From Streptomyces noursei (GTDB lineage Bacteria; Actinomycetota; Actinomycetes; Streptomycetales; Streptomycetaceae), in the NCBI RefSeq assembly GCF_016917755.1, contig NZ_CP070326.1:8680001-8744000 (forward strand): a stretch of 64,000 nucleotides of DNA, written 5' to 3'. Below are positions 60,982 through 64,000 of this stretch, piece by piece. Every line of letters begins with the position of its first letter. Positions within the stretch are counted from its first letter, which is position 1. Under the pieces are notes generated by a model that did no database searches, had not been told where the DNA came from, and saw nothing but the letters and a program-made list of their open reading frames with translations. Made by a program: the position numbers and the translations under genes.

Positions 60982-61734
60982 ATGGCACAGATCATCGCAA
61001 TGCATTCGCACCGCGGCGGTACCGGAAGATCCAGTATCGCGGCCAACCTCGCCCGGCTGATGGCCGAGGCCGGACTGCGGGTCGCGCTGGTGGACACCGA
61101 CCTCCAGTCGCCGGCGGCCCATGTGCTGTTCGGGCTGACGACGCTCGCGCCCCGGGCCACCCTCGCCGAGTACCTGATCGGACGGTGCGAGGTCGAGGAC
61201 GCGGCAGCCGCCGTGCCCACCGTCCCCGGCGGCGCCGGACTCTTCCTGGTGCCGGCGCGGGCGGAGACCTCCGGGATCCACGAGATCATCGCCGAGGGGT
61301 ACGACGTGGGTCTGCTGCGCGAGGGGTTCGACCGGCTCGTCGAGGCGCTACGGCTCGACGTACTCCTGCTCGACACCCACGCGGGCATCAACAACGAGAC
61401 GGTGACCGCGGTGGCCAGCGCGGACCGGCTGATCGTGGTGACCAGGTCCTGCCGGCTCGACCTCACCGGAGCCGGCGAGACCATCGACTTCGCCCACCAG
61501 CTCGGCTGCTCGCGCCATGCGCTCGTGGTGAACATGGTGCCGCCGGGAACGGACGGACACCATGCCAGGCAGCGCGCAGAAGCCGCATACGGAACGGCCG
61601 CTACGGCGGTCCTGCCCTACGCGCCGGAGCTGGCCTGCGTCGCGGGCGACCGGCTGTTCGCCGCGGCCCACCCGGGCCACCCGCTGGTGGCGCAATTCCG
61701 CGCGGTGATTCCTTCCCTGCTGTACGAGGACTGA
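60982..61734 (+). CDS. MinD/ParA-family ATPase
   Basis: A 250-residue protein. The deviant Walker A reads HRGGTGRSS: both the signature Lys and the P-loop Lys of MinD-type proteins (KGGxGK) are Arg here. VALVDTDLQSPAAHVLFGL, LLLDTHAGINNET and VVTRSCRLDLTGAGETIDF are otherwise standard. MinD-like proteins place complexes in the cell or regulate partners at the membrane; no amphipathic targeting helix is evident at the C-terminus. Confidence 0.82.
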   Translation: MAQIIAMHSHRGGTGRSSIAANLARLMAEAGLRVALVDTDLQSPAAHVLFGLTTLAPRATLAEYLIGRCEVEDAAAAVPTVPGGAGLFLVPARAETSGIHEIIAEGYDVGLLREGFDRLVEALRLDVLLLDTHAGINNETVTAVASADRLIVVTRSCRLDLTGAGETIDFAHQLGCSRHALVVNMVPPGTDGHHARQRAEAAYGTAATAVLPYAPELACVAGDRLFAAAHPGHPLVAQFRAVIPSLLYED

Positions 61735-61735
61735 G

Positions 61736-63067
61736 GTGACGGTGACGATGGACGGTGTTTCCGGGATAGCACTGGTCGGTGGACAGGGAGTGCGCGCCCG
61801 GCCGTTGACCCTGCACTCCCCGGGCTGCCTGCGCAGCAAGGCCGCCATGTCCCTGGCCGGCCGCAGCCTGATCGAGTGGGCGGTGCAGACGCTGCGGAGC
61901 CAAGGTGTCGACCGGTTCTTCGTGGCGGCCAACGGCGGACAGAACCGGGCCCAGACCAAAGCGATCCTGGAGCACGGCGAACGCCTGGGCGTCTCGGTCC
62001 GCTACTCCCGGACCCGCTTCGACAGCGGCAACACCGGATCCGGGGAAGCCACCCTGCGCTGCCTGGAGCACTGGGACCTCGACGGACTCGCCCTGGTCTT
62101 CCCCTCCGACTCGGTCTTCGACTTCGACCTCGACGCCATGATCCGCGCCCACCGGGCCGCCGACGCCGTGGTCACCGTCGCCTCCGTGCTCCGCCCGCCC
62201 GCCGAGGCCGCGGGCAAGTACGGGGTGGTGCAGCGGGGCCCGGACGGACTGGTGCGGCGATTCCTGGAGAAACCGGAGCTGAGCGAGCTCGCGCGAGGCG
62301 GAAGCCAGGTCGAGACCAACGCCGGCATGTACCTCGTCGACTGCCACCGGCTGCGGCTGGCCGGACGCGAATCGGCACTCGCCGCGCTCGCCCTACGCAG
62401 CCTGGACTGGGGCGGGGACCTGTTGCCCTACCTCGCCGGGCACGGCCACCGGGTGGCCTCCTTCCCGATCGCCAGATTCGGTGATCTGGGCAGCCCGCGC
62501 GACTACCTGACCACCCTGCGCGAGGTTCTCCACGACGAGTACCCGCTGCTCAGCGGGCGTATCGACCCACCGCCGAGTCCCTTCGCCGGTGCCCGGATCC
62601 ATCGGAGCAGCCTGTGCCTGAAGGACGAGGCCACCGGCCGGACACTGGCAGAGAAGATCACCGAGGGCACGGTCCACATCGGACCGGGCGTCCGCATCGG
62701 CCGGGACGTGGAGATCGGCCCGGGAGTGGCCCTCACCGACTCCGACATCGGAGACGGCGTCGACATCGGCGCAGGGAGCGTGCTGCGCGGCGTGGCCTGC
62801 GGCGACCACAGCGTCATCGGCCCCGGCGCCAGGATCTCCGACACCTTCCTCGGAGCCATGGTCGACATCCGCTCCACCGTCCGCCGCCCCGTGGTCCTCT
62901 TGGGCTTCTGCGCCCTGGGGGACGAAGTGCGGATAGGGGCGGGGACCCGGCTCAGCGGAGTGCGGGTGTATCCGCAGCTGGAGATCCATGGCGGCCTCGG
63001 CATATCGCCCGGTGCCGAACTCTCGTGTTTGCAGGACGTGCTGCGCGGGCTGGGGAGGGCGGCGTGA
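61736..63067 (+). CDS. Sugar nucleotidyltransferase with left-handed beta-helix tail
   Basis: A 443-residue protein from GTG 61736, one base after the MinD-like stop (GTG 61742 and ATG 61748 are alternatives). Nucleotide-binding loop GGQGVRARPLT, Lys in RSKAAMSLAG, metal/sugar motif FPSDSVFDFD, EKPEL and ETNAGMYLVD. Hexapeptide-type repeats follow (VHIGPGVRIGRDVEIGPGVAL). This fits glucose-1-phosphate or mannose-1-phosphate transferases; it is probably the ADP/UDP-glucose supplier of the glycosyltransferase behind it. Confidence 0.82.
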   Translation: MTVTMDGVSGIALVGGQGVRARPLTLHSPGCLRSKAAMSLAGRSLIEWAVQTLRSQGVDRFFVAANGGQNRAQTKAILEHGERLGVSVRYSRTRFDSGNTGSGEATLRCLEHWDLDGLALVFPSDSVFDFDLDAMIRAHRAADAVVTVASVLRPPAEAAGKYGVVQRGPDGLVRRFLEKPELSELARGGSQVETNAGMYLVDCHRLRLAGRESALAALALRSLDWGGDLLPYLAGHGHRVASFPIARFGDLGSPRDYLTTLREVLHDEYPLLSGRIDPPPSPFAGARIHRSSLCLKDEATGRTLAEKITEGTVHIGPGVRIGRDVEIGPGVALTDSDIGDGVDIGAGSVLRGVACGDHSVIGPGARISDTFLGAMVDIRSTVRRPVVLLGFCALGDEVRIGAGTRLSGVRVYPQLEIHGGLGISPGAELSCLQDVLRGLGRAA

Positions 63068-64000
63068 TGCGGGCCGCTCTGCTGAGCCGGGAGTACCCGC
63101 CGGACGTCTACGGCGGCGCGGGCGTCCACGTCTACCGGCTCTCCCGGGAACTGCGCCGGCTGGTCGACCTCCAGGTGCACTGCTTCGGCACACCGCGCCC
63201 GGAACCGCACGTCACGGCCCACCGGATCCCCTCCGAACCTACCGGCGCCAACCCCGCCCTGCACGTGATCGGCGTCGCCCCGGCCATGGCGGCGGCCGCC
63301 GCCGGAGCCGACGTGGTGCACAGCCACACCTGGTACACGAACCTCGCCGGCCATCTCGCCAAGCTGCTGCACGGGACACCCCATGTGCTCACCGCACACA
63401 GTCTGGAGCCCCTGCGCCCGTGGAAGGCCGAACAGCTCGCAGGCGGCTACCAGTTGTCCCTCTTCTGCGAGCGCACCGCAGTCCTCGGAGCCGACCGGCT
63501 CATCGCCGTTTCCCACGCGATGCGGGACGACCTACTGCACTGCTACCCCGAACTCGACCCCGACCGGGTGGTCGTGGTCCACAACGGCGTCGACACCGAG
63601 GAGTTCGCCCCCGACCCCGGCACCGCGGAACTGACGCCGCTCGGCATCCGCACCGACCGGCCCACCGTGGCCTGCGTCGCCCGCCTCACCCGGCAGAAGG
63701 GCCTGCTCCATCTGCTGCGGGCCGCGCCGTATCTGGCACCCGGCACCCAGCTGGTGATGTGCGTGAGCGCCCCGGACACCGCGGAGATCGCGTCCGAGTT
63801 CTCCGGACTGGCGCAGGAGGTGAGGGCCCAGGGCGTCGACCTGGTGCACGTCCGGGAACCGCTTTCCCGCGGCGCCCTCCGGCAACTGCTCTCGTACGCC
63901 GACGTGTTCGCCTGCCCGTCCGTCTATGAGCCGCTGGGCATCGTCAATCTGGAGGCCATGGCGTGCGGGACGCCGGTCGTCGCCACGGCCGTCGGCGGCA
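63067..64000 (+). CDS. glgA: GlgA-type glycogen synthase/glycosyltransferase, 5' part
   Basis: ATG 63067 overlaps the preceding stop (TGATG); the frame is open to the window end (311 codons visible). REYPPDVYGGAGVHV, the block EPLRPWKAEQLAGGYQLS, VVHNGVDTEEF, VARLTRQKGLLHLL and CPSVYEPLGIVNLEAMACGTPV match actinobacterial GlgA/GlgM-type GT4 enzymes, which extend alpha-glucan from ADP-glucose or make maltose-1-phosphate. The C-terminus is outside the window. Confidence 0.85.
   Translation, partial: MRAALLSREYPPDVYGGAGVHVYRLSRELRRLVDLQVHCFGTPRPEPHVTAHRIPSEPTGANPALHVIGVAPAMAAAAAGADVVHSHTWYTNLAGHLAKLLHGTPHVLTAHSLEPLRPWKAEQLAGGYQLSLFCERTAVLGADRLIAVSHAMRDDLLHCYPELDPDRVVVVHNGVDTEEFAPDPGTAELTPLGIRTDRPTVACVARLTRQKGLLHLLRAAPYLAPGTQLVMCVSAPDTAEIASEFSGLAQEVRAQGVDLVHVREPLSRGALRQLLSYADVFACPSVYEPLGIVNLEAMACGTPVVATAVGG

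Noticed and set aside
1..64000. tRNA, rRNA or CRISPR arrays, and attachment sites for the conjugation-like cluster
   Set aside because: None seen by eye. The 12-bp array has no spacers, so it is not CRISPR.

Overview
The window is about 72% GC or higher by eye. It has dense overlapping genes with GTG/ATG starts and TGA stops, and carries families typical of Streptomyces: DUF317, replication-relaxation, DUF2637/Spd-like, a Tad pilus locus with an LysM-BTAD protein, and an ATP-grasp-type methyltransferase. It is almost certainly a chromosomal segment of a Streptomyces or close relative. Everything here was read from sequence alone; no database search was run.

Layout. 1-5.3 kb (+): the end of a conjugation-like cluster, with a VirD4/TraG-type ATPase (cut by the window edge), a replication-relaxation protein, a cell-wall hydrolase (SLT + NlpC/P60), a membrane/HTH protein and a double winged-helix protein. 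5.3-9.8 kb (-): a small hypothetical protein, DUF317, and an AAA+ (MoxR/CobS-like) ATPase paired with a VWA protein that carries an HExxH motif. 9.8-10.9 kb: non-coding, with an AT-rich patch followed by about 22.5 copies of a 12-bp GC repeat. 10.9-21.4 kb (-): a Tad/Flp-type pilus operon (lipoprotein, exported protein, CpaB-like, TadZ-like, TadA, TadB, TadC, pilin, two TadE-like, TadG-like, LysM-BTAD regulator). 21.6-27.2 kb: a patchwork with an anti-sigma-type ATPase, a secreted small protein and a decayed partial copy of it, an IS630-type transposase remnant, a frameshifted XRE regulator, a serine hydrolase/alpha-beta hydrolase chimera, and a PadR/DUF1048 pair. 27.5-32.5 kb: a peptide-maturase-like methyltransferase with a radical SAM enzyme, a resolvase-like protein, an XRE/TPR regulator and a GNAT. 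33.1-42 kb: potassium uptake (DUF4118 membrane protein, kdpFABC with an extra 27-residue peptide, a KimA-like transporter). 42.2-44.2 kb (-): a receiver-thioredoxin-reductase-like fusion coupled to a UBP-type zinc finger protein.

44.3-64 kb is the most unusual part: two divergent, tightly coupled operons sharing a 237-bp control region with three copies of a candidate operator. The leftward operon encodes an ankyrin protein, a muconolactone-isomerase-like protein, a two-domain EthD protein, two SnoaL-like proteins and an alpha/beta hydrolase. The rightward operon encodes a DJ-1/PfpI protein, a ThDP enzyme, two SnoaL-like proteins, a GMC oxidoreductase, a second DJ-1/PfpI protein, a VOC protein and an AGE-like alpha/alpha barrel protein. 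It then continues, with overlapping stops and starts, into STAS, GlgX, STAS, an RsbW-like kinase, a SpoIIE-type phosphatase, a MinD-like ATPase, a sugar nucleotidyltransferase and a GlgA-type glycosyltransferase that runs off the window. The set reads as a partner-switching circuit built into a small-molecule oxidation and alpha-glucan metabolism locus. The kinase gene carries a rare TTA codon, which would place it under bldA control in Streptomyces.
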